Counted from the first letter of the stretch, positions 18,241-27,937 are shown. The stretch is DNA of 64,000 bases from Candidatus Eiseniibacteriota bacterium (GCA_024276995.1 JAJRWB010000046.1:24552-88551), one strand, 5' to 3'. Notes: a model not told the origin generated them from the letters alone. Made by a program: numbers and translations.

Positions 18241-20829
18241 ATGATGTTCACGAGACGACCGGGGCGGTTCTACCGGACGGTGCTTTCGATCGCTTTCTTG
18301 CTGGCGGCCGGCTCGATCCCGGCATCCGGCGGGACGCGCGGCGACGGCCGGATCATAGACTACAGGACGGAAACGAATTATCTCGGGGCCACGCCGGGCG
18401 TCACGGGAGGGGCGGTGGGGGCGTTCACCAACCCGGCGGCGTGGGCCACGGGCGATAAGGGGGAGTTCGCCTTCTGGTGGAACGACGAGCGGTCGTCGGG
18501 AGGCTCTCCCGATAACTGGGGCTTTTCCTCGGGAAAGAACATCGGTTTCGCGGCGAGGCGCTCGATGCGCCCCGACGGCGACGGGAGTTTCGCCCTCTAC
18601 GATTACCAGCTCGGTTTCGCCGCGGGCGACAGGCGGAGCCATTTCGGTCTGGCGTACCGGTGGGCCGGCGGCGGCACCGATCGCGTTCCGCGCGAGAAAT
18701 CGCTCGTCGCCGGCATGGTCATGCGCCCGGGAAAGTGGGCGTCCCTCGGCGCTTCCGAAGTCTTCTCGCTCGAGAGCGGCGCACGCCTCGGCGTGGCGGA
18801 CGTCGGGCTTCGCCCTTTCGGCAGGCCGTGGGTCACCCTCTTCGCCGACTATTCGCTGAGGGAATCGGAAAGCGTGAACGACGGCTGGTGGGGTGCGGGC
18901 GTCGAGGTGCGTCCGCTACGCGGAATTCACTTTGGAGTCAAGTTCCGGGAGGCCGACGGCGGGGACGATTTCGGCTACTCCCTCAATTTCGGCATCACCC
19001 TCGATGACGCCGGTTTCCATCTCCTCCCCTCCTACGACCAGGACGGCAGGCGCGATATCGATGGGGGCGGCCCCAGGCCGGTTACGTATCTCGTTCGCAT
19101 GTCGCCTCCTCATGGAGGGCTTCCCTTCGATCATGCGATGAAGAAGCTCTTCCGGAAGAACCGGTACGTGTCGCTCGACCTGCACGACAAGAGGCTCACC
19201 TACCGGACGGCTCGCTATTTCGACGAGCGGCGGATCGCGTGGCTCGACCTCGCCGGGAGGCTCGATCGGATCGCTTCGGACGATGCCGTGCGCGGCGTGG
19301 CGATCAACCTCGCAGGTTTCAGCACGTCGCCCGCGCTCGCCTGGGAGATGCGCGGAGCCCTCACGGCGCTGAAGGAGGCGGGCAAGGAAGTGATCGTCCA
19401 CGTGGAGAGCGCTTCCCCGATCTCCTACTACATCGCCTCCGCGGCCGACAGGATCACCGTCGATCCCCAGGGGGATCTGACCCTCGCCGGCCTCGCGGTG
19501 TACAGAACCTATATGAAAGGGTTACTCGACAAGGTGGGCATCGGGTTCGATGAGTTGCGTTTCATGAAGTACAAATCCGCCATGGAAGGGCTGACGCGAA
19601 CGGGAATGTCCGATGCCGACAAGGAGCAGCTCGGCCGGCTTGTCAATGTGATCTACGAGGAACTCCGATCGGCGATCTGCTCCTCGCGGGGACTGACGGA
19701 AGACCGGTACGACGCCGTCGTGGAGGATAAGGTCATTCTCGACGCGAAGGAGATCGTCGATGCCGGGTTCGCCGACGACATCGCCCGTTGGCCCGGTCTC
19801 GGCGACTGGCTCAAGGAGAACCGCGACGGCGCTCTCCTCGAGCGGTCGGCCGGCGGGGAGCGGCCCGTCTTTCCCGACGACCGGTGGGGGAAACCTCCCG
19901 AGATCGCCGTGGTGTATGCCCTCGGCGTCTGCAGCATGGACGAGGGGATCCGCGGGCGCGCCACGTCGCAGGCCCTGAGGAAAGCGGCGAAACGAAAAGA
20001 CGTCGCCGGTGTGGTGCTGCGCGCCGATTCACCCGGCGGGGCGGTGCTGCCGAGCGATCTCGTGGCGGACGGCATGCACGATGTGCGCGAGGCGGGACGA
20101 AGCATGGTGGTGAGTCAAGGCGGTGTGGCCGCCTCGGGGGGATACTGGATCAGCATGCAGGGCGAGAAGATACTCACCACGCCGCTCACGATCACCGGGT
20201 CGATCGGTGTGATCGGCGGTTGGGTCTACGATAAGGGCGTGGGGGAGAAGACCGGTTTCCGCGCCGACGGCGTGAAGAGAGGATCTCACAGCGATCTGTT
20301 CACCGGTATCCGTTTCCCCGGACTCGGCGTGCTGCCGGCACGACCGTTCGATGAGAAGGAGAACACCCTCGTTCGCGAGGCGATTCTCGGCATGTATGAA
20401 GATTTCAAGGAGAAAGTGGCGAAGGCGCGCTCTCTCCCGATGGAGAAAGTCCAGGAGATCGCGCAGGGCCGTGTCTGGATGGGGGGCGACGCGCTGGAGA
20501 TCGGCCTGTGCGATCGGTACGGCACGCTCCCCGACGCGATCGCCGAGGCGAAGAGTCTCGCCGGTATCGGCGCCGGTGAGGAGGTGCGGATCACCGAATT
20601 TCCGCCGCGAAAGACGTTCCTCCTGCCTCGCCTCGCCCCCTCGCTGCCCGGAGCGTCGCTGCTGGCGAAGGCGGCCGCGCGATGGTTCGGCGGCGGTTCG
20701 GCGGGCGGAGACGATCAGGCGGCCGACTATCCGCTCGACTATCTTCGGAGTATCGCTCGGAGCAAGGGGAAGGCGATGATTCTCCTGCCTCCCGAGATGC
20801 TTCCCGGTGGATGGTATGAGAAGCCGTAG
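18241..20829 (+). CDS. sppA: Signal peptide peptidase SppA (67K type) fused to an N-terminal barrel-like domain
   Basis: An 862-residue exported protein. Residues 1-30 are a signal peptide. Residues about 40-290 form a beta-rich region with repeated aromatic/glycine strands that resembles a small outer-membrane barrel. Residues about 310-540 and 545-800 are two S49 peptidase domains in tandem, as in E. coli SppA. The catalytic pair is visible as Lys445 in KYKSA and Ser632 in ASGGYW. The family cuts residual signal peptides in membranes. The extra N-terminal domain is absent from E. coli SppA and could place the peptidase at the outer membrane or feed it substrates. AGGAGG precedes the ATG. 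Confidence 0.82.
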   Translation: MMFTRRPGRFYRTVLSIAFLLAAGSIPASGGTRGDGRIIDYRTETNYLGATPGVTGGAVGAFTNPAAWATGDKGEFAFWWNDERSSGGSPDNWGFSSGKNIGFAARRSMRPDGDGSFALYDYQLGFAAGDRRSHFGLAYRWAGGGTDRVPREKSLVAGMVMRPGKWASLGASEVFSLESGARLGVADVGLRPFGRPWVTLFADYSLRESESVNDGWWGAGVEVRPLRGIHFGVKFREADGGDDFGYSLNFGITLDDAGFHLLPSYDQDGRRDIDGGGPRPVTYLVRMSPPHGGLPFDHAMKKLFRKNRYVSLDLHDKRLTYRTARYFDERRIAWLDLAGRLDRIASDDAVRGVAINLAGFSTSPALAWEMRGALTALKEAGKEVIVHVESASPISYYIASAADRITVDPQGDLTLAGLAVYRTYMKGLLDKVGIGFDELRFMKYKSAMEGLTRTGMSDADKEQLGRLVNVIYEELRSAICSSRGLTEDRYDAVVEDKVILDAKEIVDAGFADDIARWPGLGDWLKENRDGALLERSAGGERPVFPDDRWGKPPEIAVVYALGVCSMDEGIRGRATSQALRKAAKRKDVAGVVLRADSPGGAVLPSDLVADGMHDVREAGRSMVVSQGGVAASGGYWISMQGEKILTTPLTITGSIGVIGGWVYDKGVGEKTGFRADGVKRGSHSDLFTGIRFPGLGVLPARPFDEKENTLVREAILGMYEDFKEKVAKARSLPMEKVQEIAQGRVWMGGDALEIGLCDRYGTLPDAIAEAKSLAGIGAGEEVRITEFPPRKTFLLPRLAPSLPGASLLAKAAARWFGGGSAGGDDQAADYPLDYLRSIARSKGKAMILLPPEMLPGGWYEKP

Positions 20830-20893
20830 GCCCCCTGGCCCGGCGGCAGGCCGGAACACGAGTCGCCCCGCGGCGAGAAGAGGAAAAGAGGCG

Positions 20894-22045
20894 GTGTCGA
20901 GAAGCTGTCGCACGGGGGCGCTCCGGGCGGGATGGATCGCGATGGCGTTGCCGGCGGTGTTCGGCCTCTTCCCGGGAGAAGGCGCCGCCCTCCCCCGTTA
21001 CGCAGCGCGGTACGGTCAGAACTGTTCTCTCTGCCACATCGATCCGACCGGCGGCGGGGCGCGCGATCTCTATGCGAGCCAGTACCTCGTTCCCACGGAG
21101 TTCTCCTTCCGGTCGCTCGACGCCGAACAGCGCGCGAAGATCACCCCCGCGATCGGTGAGAATATCGTGATCGGGGCCGATCTGCGCACCCTCGCCCGTT
21201 ACTCGGGCGACGACGCGGCCCGTGCGGAGAACAATTTCTTTCAGATGCAAAGCGATATCTATCTCGCCTTCCGGGTGGATGATCGGTTCACGGCGTACTT
21301 CGACCGGGGGAGGGGGGACACCTACGAGGTTTTCGGAATGGCGTATCTCCTTCCGTTCAACGGCTACATCAAGACGGGAAGGTTTACACCGGCGTATGGA
21401 TGGAAATTCGCGGACCACAACGCGTTCGTCAGGGAACGGCTCGGCTATCTCCCCCCCGCGCACACCGATGTCGGCGTGGAGGCGGGAATCTTCCCCGGTT
21501 CGGCGGCGGTTCAGTTCTCGCTGCTCAACGGGAACCAAGGAGGAATCCAGGATTTCAACGACGAACTCGCCGTCGCCGTCAGGGTGGAATATCGCGGTGT
21601 GTTCCGCGGCATCGGCGGGGCGATCGGCGGCTCCTTCCGCGCCGATGATGAGCGGGCGGGCGTATCGTTTCCGCGGAGAACGCGTCGCACCGGCGGGCCG
21701 CTCGGTTATCTCTCTTGGCGTAACTGGACCTGGGTGGGCGAGGCGGACTGGACACGCATCTCTCCCGGCGGGGAGGAGGCCGATACGACCGGGTTCGTCA
21801 TGTCCCATGAGGTGGCGTGCCACGTGATCCGGGGACTCGACCTGGTGGGGACGTACAGCTTTCACGATCCCGACGTCGGAGTGCAGTCGGGAACGCGGGA
21901 GCGTCTGGCGGCGGGGTTCGAGTTCTTCTACAGTCCCTTCGCCGTAATCAGCGCCCTTGTTCAGCACTACCGCATCGACGAGGGGGAACTCGTAACCGGC
22001 GATGACTATACGCAGACGATGGTGCAGTTCCATTTTCTCTACTGA
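20894..22045 (+). CDS. Second outer-membrane beta-barrel protein with N-terminal monoheme motif
   Basis: About 383 residues. A signal peptide ends near residue 32, and a heme motif follows at once (C44-x2-C47-H48) within RYAARYGQNCSLCHIDPTGG. The remainder has amphipathic strands and a terminal aromatic (FHFLY), as expected of an outer-membrane barrel. The layout matches the protein at 9054-10388, although the barrels differ. The GTG at 20894 is preferred because it gives a normal signal peptide and has AGAGGA upstream; an ATG at 20816 overlapping the sppA stop would add a long Arg/Pro-rich leader. Its role is unknown; a redox-active porin or a decaheme-free extracellular electron route are possibilities. 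Confidence 0.7.
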   Translation: MSRSCRTGALRAGWIAMALPAVFGLFPGEGAALPRYAARYGQNCSLCHIDPTGGGARDLYASQYLVPTEFSFRSLDAEQRAKITPAIGENIVIGADLRTLARYSGDDAARAENNFFQMQSDIYLAFRVDDRFTAYFDRGRGDTYEVFGMAYLLPFNGYIKTGRFTPAYGWKFADHNAFVRERLGYLPPAHTDVGVEAGIFPGSAAVQFSLLNGNQGGIQDFNDELAVAVRVEYRGVFRGIGGAIGGSFRADDERAGVSFPRRTRRTGGPLGYLSWRNWTWVGEADWTRISPGGEEADTTGFVMSHEVACHVIRGLDLVGTYSFHDPDVGVQSGTRERLAAGFEFFYSPFAVISALVQHYRIDEGELVTGDDYTQTMVQFHFLY

Positions 22046-22088
22046 ACCGGCGGGGGACGCTCGCGTCGCCTCCCCGGAATGAGGGACC

Positions 22089-22736
22089 ATGAATCCGATG
22101 GAGCGAAGAGGTCCATGTTCGACGGCGGCGGCTGTTCTGATTCCCTTCGTGCTGGCCGTGGCCGCGGCGCTGCCCGGCGCCGGTCCGGCGGCCGCCCCGC
22201 TTCGCTTCGACATCGCGCCCGGCGGGAAGTCGAACCTTGTGGAGTTCGAGTCGAAGGCCCCCCTCGAGACATTCCGGGGAAAGACCGACCGCGTGAGCGG
22301 CTTCGTTCTCGTCGACCCGGAGGAGCTGTACGATTCGCTCGTTCTCCATGTCGAAATCGACATGGCGAGTATCGACACGGGCCTCGACATCCGCAACCGG
22401 CATATGCGTGAGAATCATCTTGAAACCGACCGCTTTCCCGTCGCTTCCTTCGACGGCGCCGCCCTGGTGGAGCCGCATGCGGTCGGTCTTCCGGCCGGAA
22501 GGAAGACGCACCTGGAAATCGAGGGGATGTTTCTTCTCCACGGCGTGAAGAGGAAGGTCGTGCTTCCCGTCGATGTGATCCGTGTCGAGGGGAACGGGAC
22601 GGCCTACCTCGCCGTGACGAGCCGGTTCGAGCTGAAACTTTCGGATTACAATATCGATCGACCGAAATTCCTTGTGATGAAACTCGGCGACGTGCAGCAT
22701 ATCGAGCTGACCCTCCGCGCCGTTTCGGGTGAGTGA
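22089..22736 (+). CDS. YceI-family periplasmic protein
   Basis: A 215-residue protein with signal peptide (to about residue 36) and a YceI lipocalin-like barrel. The family pattern is seen as a GKTDRVSG strand, DMASIDTGLDIRNRHMRE, and a FPVASFDG strand. YceI proteins bind isoprenoid-like lipids such as polyprenyl chains. It follows the heme barrel by 43 bases and precedes the aminotransferase by 1 base. GAGGG before the ATG supports the start. Confidence 0.85.
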   Translation: MNPMERRGPCSTAAAVLIPFVLAVAAALPGAGPAAAPLRFDIAPGGKSNLVEFESKAPLETFRGKTDRVSGFVLVDPEELYDSLVLHVEIDMASIDTGLDIRNRHMRENHLETDRFPVASFDGAALVEPHAVGLPAGRKTHLEIEGMFLLHGVKRKVVLPVDVIRVEGNGTAYLAVTSRFELKLSDYNIDRPKFLVMKLGDVQHIELTLRAVSGE

Positions 22737-22737
22737 A

Positions 22738-23625
22738 ATGGGATCCCCGGGAGAACGGTTCTGGTTGAATGGATCGTTCGTGGATGAAGAGAAAGCGTGT
22801 CTCCCCGTCCTCGACAGGGGACTCCTCATGGGGGACGCGCTTTACGAAGTGATCCGCTTCTACGGTTATCGTCCTTTTCTTCTCGAAGAACACTTGGCCC
22901 GCCTCTTCCGTGAGGCGCGGGAACTCGACTTCTCCGTCCGGTTCGACGCCGGCGTGCTCACGGAGGCGGTCGGCGGCCTCGTGGCGAGGAGCGGATCGGC
23001 CGACGGCACGGTGTACGTGCAATGGACCCGCGGGGCGACCGATCGATCGCTCGCGCCTCCCGACGACATCGAGCCGAACGTCTTCGCCTTCCGCTCGCCT
23101 CTGGTGAAAGTTCCCGCGCGGCTGCGGAAAGAGGGTGCGCCGGTGATCACCCTTCCCGATGAGAGATGGCGCGGGACGAGTGTCAAGAGCACGAATCTGC
23201 TGCCGAGTGTGATCGCGCGACGAGAGGCGACCCGCTCAGGCGCGTTCGAGGCGATTCTCCACCGGGGGCGGGGAAGGAAAGCCCGTATCACCGAGGGAAC
23301 TTCGTCGACGGTGTTCATCGTTTCGGGAGGCGTGGTGGCGACACCGGCGCTCAGGGAGCTTCTTCCCGGCATCACCCGGCAGGCGGTGATCGGTGTCGCG
23401 CGGAAGGAAGGGATCGTTGTGGAGGAGCGTACGGTGACGTTGGACGATCTCGCCGGCGCCGATGAGGCGTTCCTTACCGCCACGACCCTCGAGGTGCTCG
23501 GCGTCTGTTCGGTGAACGGCGTTCCGGTGGGTGCCGCCGCGCCGGGACCGATAACGGCGCGCCTCGCCGGGGCGTTTCGTCGGCATAGGACCAGGCACCT
23601 CGCGACGGTTCGTCCGCTTCGTTGA
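22738..23625 (+). CDS. Class IV PLP-dependent aminotransferase (D-alanine/branched-chain type)
   Basis: A 295-residue fold-type IV aminotransferase. The lysine that should hold PLP lies in TSVKSTNLLPSVIARR (about residue 145), a context closest to D-amino-acid transaminases. EGTSSTVFIV and the C-terminal FLTATTLEVLGV are family motifs. Close relatives include branched-chain aminotransferase and aminodeoxychorismate lyase, and these cannot be separated by eye. The ATG at 22738 is preferred; a GTG at 22729 that overlaps the yceI stop is the alternative. Confidence 0.82.
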   Translation: MGSPGERFWLNGSFVDEEKACLPVLDRGLLMGDALYEVIRFYGYRPFLLEEHLARLFREARELDFSVRFDAGVLTEAVGGLVARSGSADGTVYVQWTRGATDRSLAPPDDIEPNVFAFRSPLVKVPARLRKEGAPVITLPDERWRGTSVKSTNLLPSVIARREATRSGAFEAILHRGRGRKARITEGTSSTVFIVSGGVVATPALRELLPGITRQAVIGVARKEGIVVEERTVTLDDLAGADEAFLTATTLEVLGVCSVNGVPVGAAAPGPITARLAGAFRRHRTRHLATVRPLR

Positions 23626-23770
23626 CCCGAAGACGGCACAACCGTGCTCCGGAAACGGGCGAACGGGGCGATCGATCTGGACAGTCTCTCTCGATGTGGG
23701 GCATACTTCTGCGGCGCTCGCCGCCCGTCGCGGCGAAGTTGTCACCCGCGGTGAATGGAGCAGCCGGAAC

Positions 23771-25258
23771 ATGAACATCGCCTTCATTTCTTCCGAGGTC
23801 ACTCCCTTCGCGAGAACGGGAGGTCTCGGCGATGTCGCCGGCGCTCTTCCCCGTGCCCTCGCCGCGCGGGGGCACACCGTTTCGGTGATCACGCCGCTCT
23901 ACCGTTCCACCACGATCGACGACGCCGTCCCGGTCTCGCCCGGTCCGGTCGTGTCGGTTCCCATGAAAGGTATCGAGACGAAGGCGGGCACGGCGGCGGT
24001 GGAGATGGCGGAGAAGTGCACGGCGTATTTCATCGCCCACGCGCACTACTTCGAGCGATCAGGCGACCTGTACGGCGCCGCCGGGAAAGACTTCCCCGAC
24101 AACTGCGAGCGGTTCACCTTCTTTTCGAAAGCGGCCCTGGAGCTTCTCCGCCGTCTCGACATGCCGGTCGACGTGGTGCACTGCAACGACTGGCAGTCTG
24201 CGCTGGCGGTGATCTACCTCGACCTGTGGTACCGGCAAAGCACCCCTCTCGGCGCCGCCCGCTCGGTGTTCACCATTCACAACCTCGCCTACCAGGGGCT
24301 CTTTCCACGAGATGCTTTCGAGGTGACCGGGCTTCCGGCCGGCTTGTTCGCCGCCGAGAGGGGCGTCGAGTTCTACGGCGGCGTCAACCTTCTCAAGGGG
24401 GGCATTCTCTTCGCCGATACGGTCACCACCGTGAGTCCCACCTACGCGAAGGAGATCACCACGGGCGAGGCGGGCTTCGGCCTCGACGGCGTTCTCCGTT
24501 CCCGCGGGAACGAACTCACCGGCATACTGAACGGGATCGACGCGTCGGAGTGGGACCCGGCCTCCGACGGGGCGATTCCCGCACGGTACAGCGCGCAGAG
24601 GATCGGCGGGAAAAGAAAATGCAAGCGAAAGCTGCAGGAGGAATGCGGCCTGCCCGTGGACGGGACGGTTCCGCTCGCCGGGATGATTGGCCGCTTCGCT
24701 TCCCAGAAGGGGTTCGACCTCGTCAAGCCGCTGGTGGAGCGGACGGCGGAGCTTCCGGTGCAGTTCGTGATCCTAGGCAAGGGGGAGAAGGAGTACGAAC
24801 GTCTCTTCGCCGATCTCGCGAGCGCCCTGCCGGAGCGCTTCAGCGTTCACAGCCGCTTCGACAACGATCTCGCCCACAGGATCGAGGCGGGTGCCGACCT
24901 TTTTCTTATGCCCTCAAGGTACGAACCTTGCGGCCTGAACCAGATGTACAGCCTCCGGTACGGGACGGTGCCCGTGGTTCGGCGGACGGGGGGACTCGCC
25001 GATACGGTGGTCGATTACGATCCCCGTCTCGCGGCGCGGGAAGAGTCGAACGGGTTCGTGTTCGATGATTTCTCCGTGGACGCGCTGGAAGAGGCGTTCC
25101 GGCGCGCCCTCGACCTGTATCCGAACAGGCGAAAGTGGCTCGCCCTCGCGCGCAACGGTATGACGAGGGACTGGTCATGGGATCGAAGCGCGGCGGCGTA
25201 TGAAAAGCTCTACCGCCGCTTGGTGTCGAACGCCGCCGGCGAACCGATGGGAACGTGA
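23771..25258 (+). CDS. glgA: Glycogen synthase (GT5, ADP-glucose type)
   Basis: A 495-residue GT-B glycosyltransferase that extends alpha-1,4-glucan from a nucleotide sugar. The N-terminus MNIAFISSEVTPFARTGGLG is typical, but the usual Lys of the KTGGL sugar-nucleotide motif is Arg here. The C-terminal domain has PSRYEPCGLNQMYSLRYG and RTGGLADTV, the acceptor and nucleotide site with the conserved Glu. The ATG at 23771 is chosen because GGAG lies 10 bases upstream and the protein then starts at the first strand of the fold. It begins a four-gene glycogen cluster. Confidence 0.92.
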   Translation: MNIAFISSEVTPFARTGGLGDVAGALPRALAARGHTVSVITPLYRSTTIDDAVPVSPGPVVSVPMKGIETKAGTAAVEMAEKCTAYFIAHAHYFERSGDLYGAAGKDFPDNCERFTFFSKAALELLRRLDMPVDVVHCNDWQSALAVIYLDLWYRQSTPLGAARSVFTIHNLAYQGLFPRDAFEVTGLPAGLFAAERGVEFYGGVNLLKGGILFADTVTTVSPTYAKEITTGEAGFGLDGVLRSRGNELTGILNGIDASEWDPASDGAIPARYSAQRIGGKRKCKRKLQEECGLPVDGTVPLAGMIGRFASQKGFDLVKPLVERTAELPVQFVILGKGEKEYERLFADLASALPERFSVHSRFDNDLAHRIEAGADLFLMPSRYEPCGLNQMYSLRYGTVPVVRRTGGLADTVVDYDPRLAAREESNGFVFDDFSVDALEEAFRRALDLYPNRRKWLALARNGMTRDWSWDRSAAAYEKLYRRLVSNAAGEPMGT

Positions 25259-25273
25259 ACAAGGAACATATGG

Positions 25274-27448
25274 ATGATCGATGAAGGAAAAATCCGCTTC
25301 GCCCTGGTGTTGCACGCCCATCAGCCCACGGGGAATTTCGATTTCGTGTTCCGCGAAAACTTCGATAAATGCTATTCGCCGCTCCTCGAGAAGATCGAGG
25401 CCCACCCGGCGGTTCCCGTCGGTCTTCATTTCAGCGGCATCCTCCTCGAGTGGCTCGAGGCGAACGAGCCGGCGTTTCTCGACAGGCTCCGGGCCGTCGT
25501 GGACAAGGGGCAGGTGGAACTTCTCGGCGGCGGTTTCGGGGAGCCGATCCTGGTGATGCTGACCGATGAAGATCGACGCCGGCAGATCGAGACGATGTCC
25601 CGGTGGCTCGAGGAGCGTTTCGGCGAGGCGCCGCGGGGGGCGTGGCTCACCGAGAGGGTGTGGGAGCAGTCGCTCGCCCACGACATGGCGAACGCCCGGA
25701 TCGAATACACCCTCGTCGACGATTCGCACCTCAAGCTGTGCGGCGTCAGGGGTAACGATCTCGATGCGGTTCACGTGACGGAGGACAGGGGGGGGCTGCT
25801 GCGGATCTATCCGCTCAGCGAGCGGCTGCGCTACTTGATTCCCTTCCACGAACCGGGCGAGACGATCGACTTCCTGAAGGAAAGGGCCGATCGAAGCGGA
25901 AAGAGGCTTCTCGTGTACGGCGACGACGCGGAGAAATTCGGCGCATGGCCGGGCACGTTCGATCACGTTTTTCAGAACGGGTGGCTCGAGAGATTCCTCA
26001 CGGCACTCGAGGAGAACCGGGCGTGGATCGACCTGATACGTCCTTGCGAGGCGCTTCGGCTCGAAACGGGCGGGAAGATCTACATGCCCGATGCGAGCTA
26101 CCGCGAGATGACCGAGTGGGCTCTTCCCACGGCAGCCCGGCTCGAGCACGAGGAGCTGACGCGGAAGTTGGGCGATCTGGCGGATTCGGCGGCGGTCTTT
26201 TTCCGGGGAGGGAACTGGAGGACGTTTCTCGCGAAATACCCCGAGTCGTCCGAGATGTACGGAAGAACTCTCGATGTGAGCCGCCGCGTGAGGGCGCTTC
26301 CCGATTCGATGCAGGCGAAGTGGGAGGCGGAGCTGGAACTCTTCCGGGCCCAGTGCAACTGCGCGTATTGGCACGGCGTTCTCGGCGGGCTCTACCTGCC
26401 TCATCTCCGGTTCGCCGTTTACGAGAAGCTTCTCAGCGCGGGACGGATCATCGAAGACGCCCTTCGCGAAACGGCGCAGTGGGTCGATCTACGGCGGGGC
26501 GACATGGACATGGACGGAAACGAGGAAATCCGTCTTACGTCGGATCGCCTCGGCCTCACGGTCCACCCCGAAAGGGGAGGTCACCTGATCGAGATCGACG
26601 ACCGGAGGCGACGAATCAACTTGACGGCCGGGATGACGCGCCGCCTCGAGGCGTACCACCGGGAGGTGCGCCGCGCGGCGGAGGAGGCGGCGGGAGATCA
26701 TCCGAACGGCGACGGTGTGGCGAGCATTCATGATCGTTCCGTCCTGAAGGAAGGCGGTCTCGAAGAACAGCTCGTTTACGACGATCACAAGCGGGAGAGT
26801 CTCGTCGACAGGTTTCTCGTCCCCGGCGCCGGGATCGACGACGTCGCGGCGGCCGACCGGTCGGTCGAACGGGGCGATTTCGTGGAAGGGCGATACGCCG
26901 TGGAGGAGAGGATCGACGACGACGGTGCGACGGTCGTACTCCGTCGCCGGGGCGTGGTGGCGACCGACGGGGGGAATGGGGAAGTGGTGGTGCGCAAGGA
27001 GATCGGTCTTCGCCCGGGCGAGAGAACATTCGCCATGCGGTATGAAATCGAAAACATCGGAGCGGTGACGGTGGATGCGGGATTTTCCGTGGAATTCAAT
27101 CTCGCCCTCCTCGCGGGGGACGCCCACGACAGGAGACTCTTCTCCGACAGCGGCGATCTCGGTCCTCTTTCGGGAAAGCACGATCTGCGCCGTGTGACCC
27201 TTCTCGGTGCCCGGGACGAGTATCTCGGCGTGAGCGCGGGGATCGTTCTTTCCCGTTCCGCGCGGGGATGGATCTTCCCGATCCGCACCGTGTCGCTCTC
27301 GGAAGGGGGCTTCGAATCGGTGTACCAGAGCAGCGTGATCATGCCGGTTTGGGGTCTCCATCTCGAAGGAGGCGGAAAGTGGGACGTCGTGATCACCGGC
27401 TTCGTGCTGTCGGCGGGCGAAGAGAGTGCGCACCGGGGTGGATCTTGA
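25274..27448 (+). CDS. GH57 4-alpha-glucanotransferase / alpha-amylase family enzyme
   Basis: A 724-residue GH57 enzyme. The catalytic nucleophile is Glu127 in WLTERVWE and the acid/base Asp217 or Asp218 in YGDDAEKFG, which match E123 and D214 of the Thermococcus litoralis glucanotransferase. HAHQP near residue 14 is the first GH57 motif. After the barrel come a helical part and a C-terminal beta domain (about 410-710) as in that enzyme. It likely transfers maltodextrin chains for glycogen remodelling; hydrolytic amylase activity is the alternative. It starts 16 bases after glgA and overlaps the next gene by ATGA. Confidence 0.88.
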   Translation: MIDEGKIRFALVLHAHQPTGNFDFVFRENFDKCYSPLLEKIEAHPAVPVGLHFSGILLEWLEANEPAFLDRLRAVVDKGQVELLGGGFGEPILVMLTDEDRRRQIETMSRWLEERFGEAPRGAWLTERVWEQSLAHDMANARIEYTLVDDSHLKLCGVRGNDLDAVHVTEDRGGLLRIYPLSERLRYLIPFHEPGETIDFLKERADRSGKRLLVYGDDAEKFGAWPGTFDHVFQNGWLERFLTALEENRAWIDLIRPCEALRLETGGKIYMPDASYREMTEWALPTAARLEHEELTRKLGDLADSAAVFFRGGNWRTFLAKYPESSEMYGRTLDVSRRVRALPDSMQAKWEAELELFRAQCNCAYWHGVLGGLYLPHLRFAVYEKLLSAGRIIEDALRETAQWVDLRRGDMDMDGNEEIRLTSDRLGLTVHPERGGHLIEIDDRRRRINLTAGMTRRLEAYHREVRRAAEEAAGDHPNGDGVASIHDRSVLKEGGLEEQLVYDDHKRESLVDRFLVPGAGIDDVAAADRSVERGDFVEGRYAVEERIDDDGATVVLRRRGVVATDGGNGEVVVRKEIGLRPGERTFAMRYEIENIGAVTVDAGFSVEFNLALLAGDAHDRRLFSDSGDLGPLSGKHDLRRVTLLGARDEYLGVSAGIVLSRSARGWIFPIRTVSLSEGGFESVYQSSVIMPVWGLHLEGGGKWDVVITGFVLSAGEESAHRGGS

Positions 27449-27933
27449 TGCGCGGGCCGGAGCTGCCTGTGTCGTATGGGGAGGATCGTCTCGACATAAT
27501 CGTCCGCGGAGCGGGGTCGATCTTTCTCCTATGGGAACTCGACGGGCGCCGGTCGAGGCGCGAGCGCGGTGCCATGGGGGACGAGCGGTTCTTCAGCCGC
27601 AGGTGGGCGATCCGCTTCGCCGTCGGATGTCGGGGGAGGCGCACCGACGAAGCCATCGATCCGCGGGCGGGTAAACTTTATGCCTCTTTGAATGGTGTCG
27701 GGCGATGCCGCGCCGCCATCGGCGTGCTCGGCGAGGGAAGCATCTTCCATGTATACGCCGTTGCGGTGACCGGGGAACTTCCCGGGCCGGCCGGCGGTCT
27801 TACCGGCTTCGCCGCGGCGTGGAGCGTTCCGGCGTCGCGTCCTGTCGCGTCGAGTCGGGAGAACGACCGCGCCGTCGGGCACGGAGAACCCGGTCGGCCT
27901 TCACGGATCATGCGGTCCGGTGGGGGGTCGTGA
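27448..27933 (+). CDS. Small DUF4912-like protein between two GH57 genes
   Basis: A 161-residue protein with a central beta-rich domain (about residues 10-125) holding LDIIVRGAGSIFLLWELDG, which resembles the DUF4912 core where a Trp-Glu/Asp-Leu follows hydrophobic strands. The tail is polar and disordered-looking. The ATG overlaps the stop of the glucanotransferase and GGGGTGG precedes it, so translation is probably coupled. No catalytic residues are recognised. Position suggests a glucan-binding or regulatory partner of the GH57 enzymes. Confidence 0.6.
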   Translation: MRGPELPVSYGEDRLDIIVRGAGSIFLLWELDGRRSRRERGAMGDERFFSRRWAIRFAVGCRGRRTDEAIDPRAGKLYASLNGVGRCRAAIGVLGEGSIFHVYAVAVTGELPGPAGGLTGFAAAWSVPASRPVASSRENDRAVGHGEPGRPSRIMRSGGGS

Positions 27934-27937
27934 ACCG

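Noticed and set aside
20591-22396. A 601-residue open frame opposite sppA, the heme barrel and yceI
   Set aside because: No motif or start signal is present, and the + strand genes are clear.
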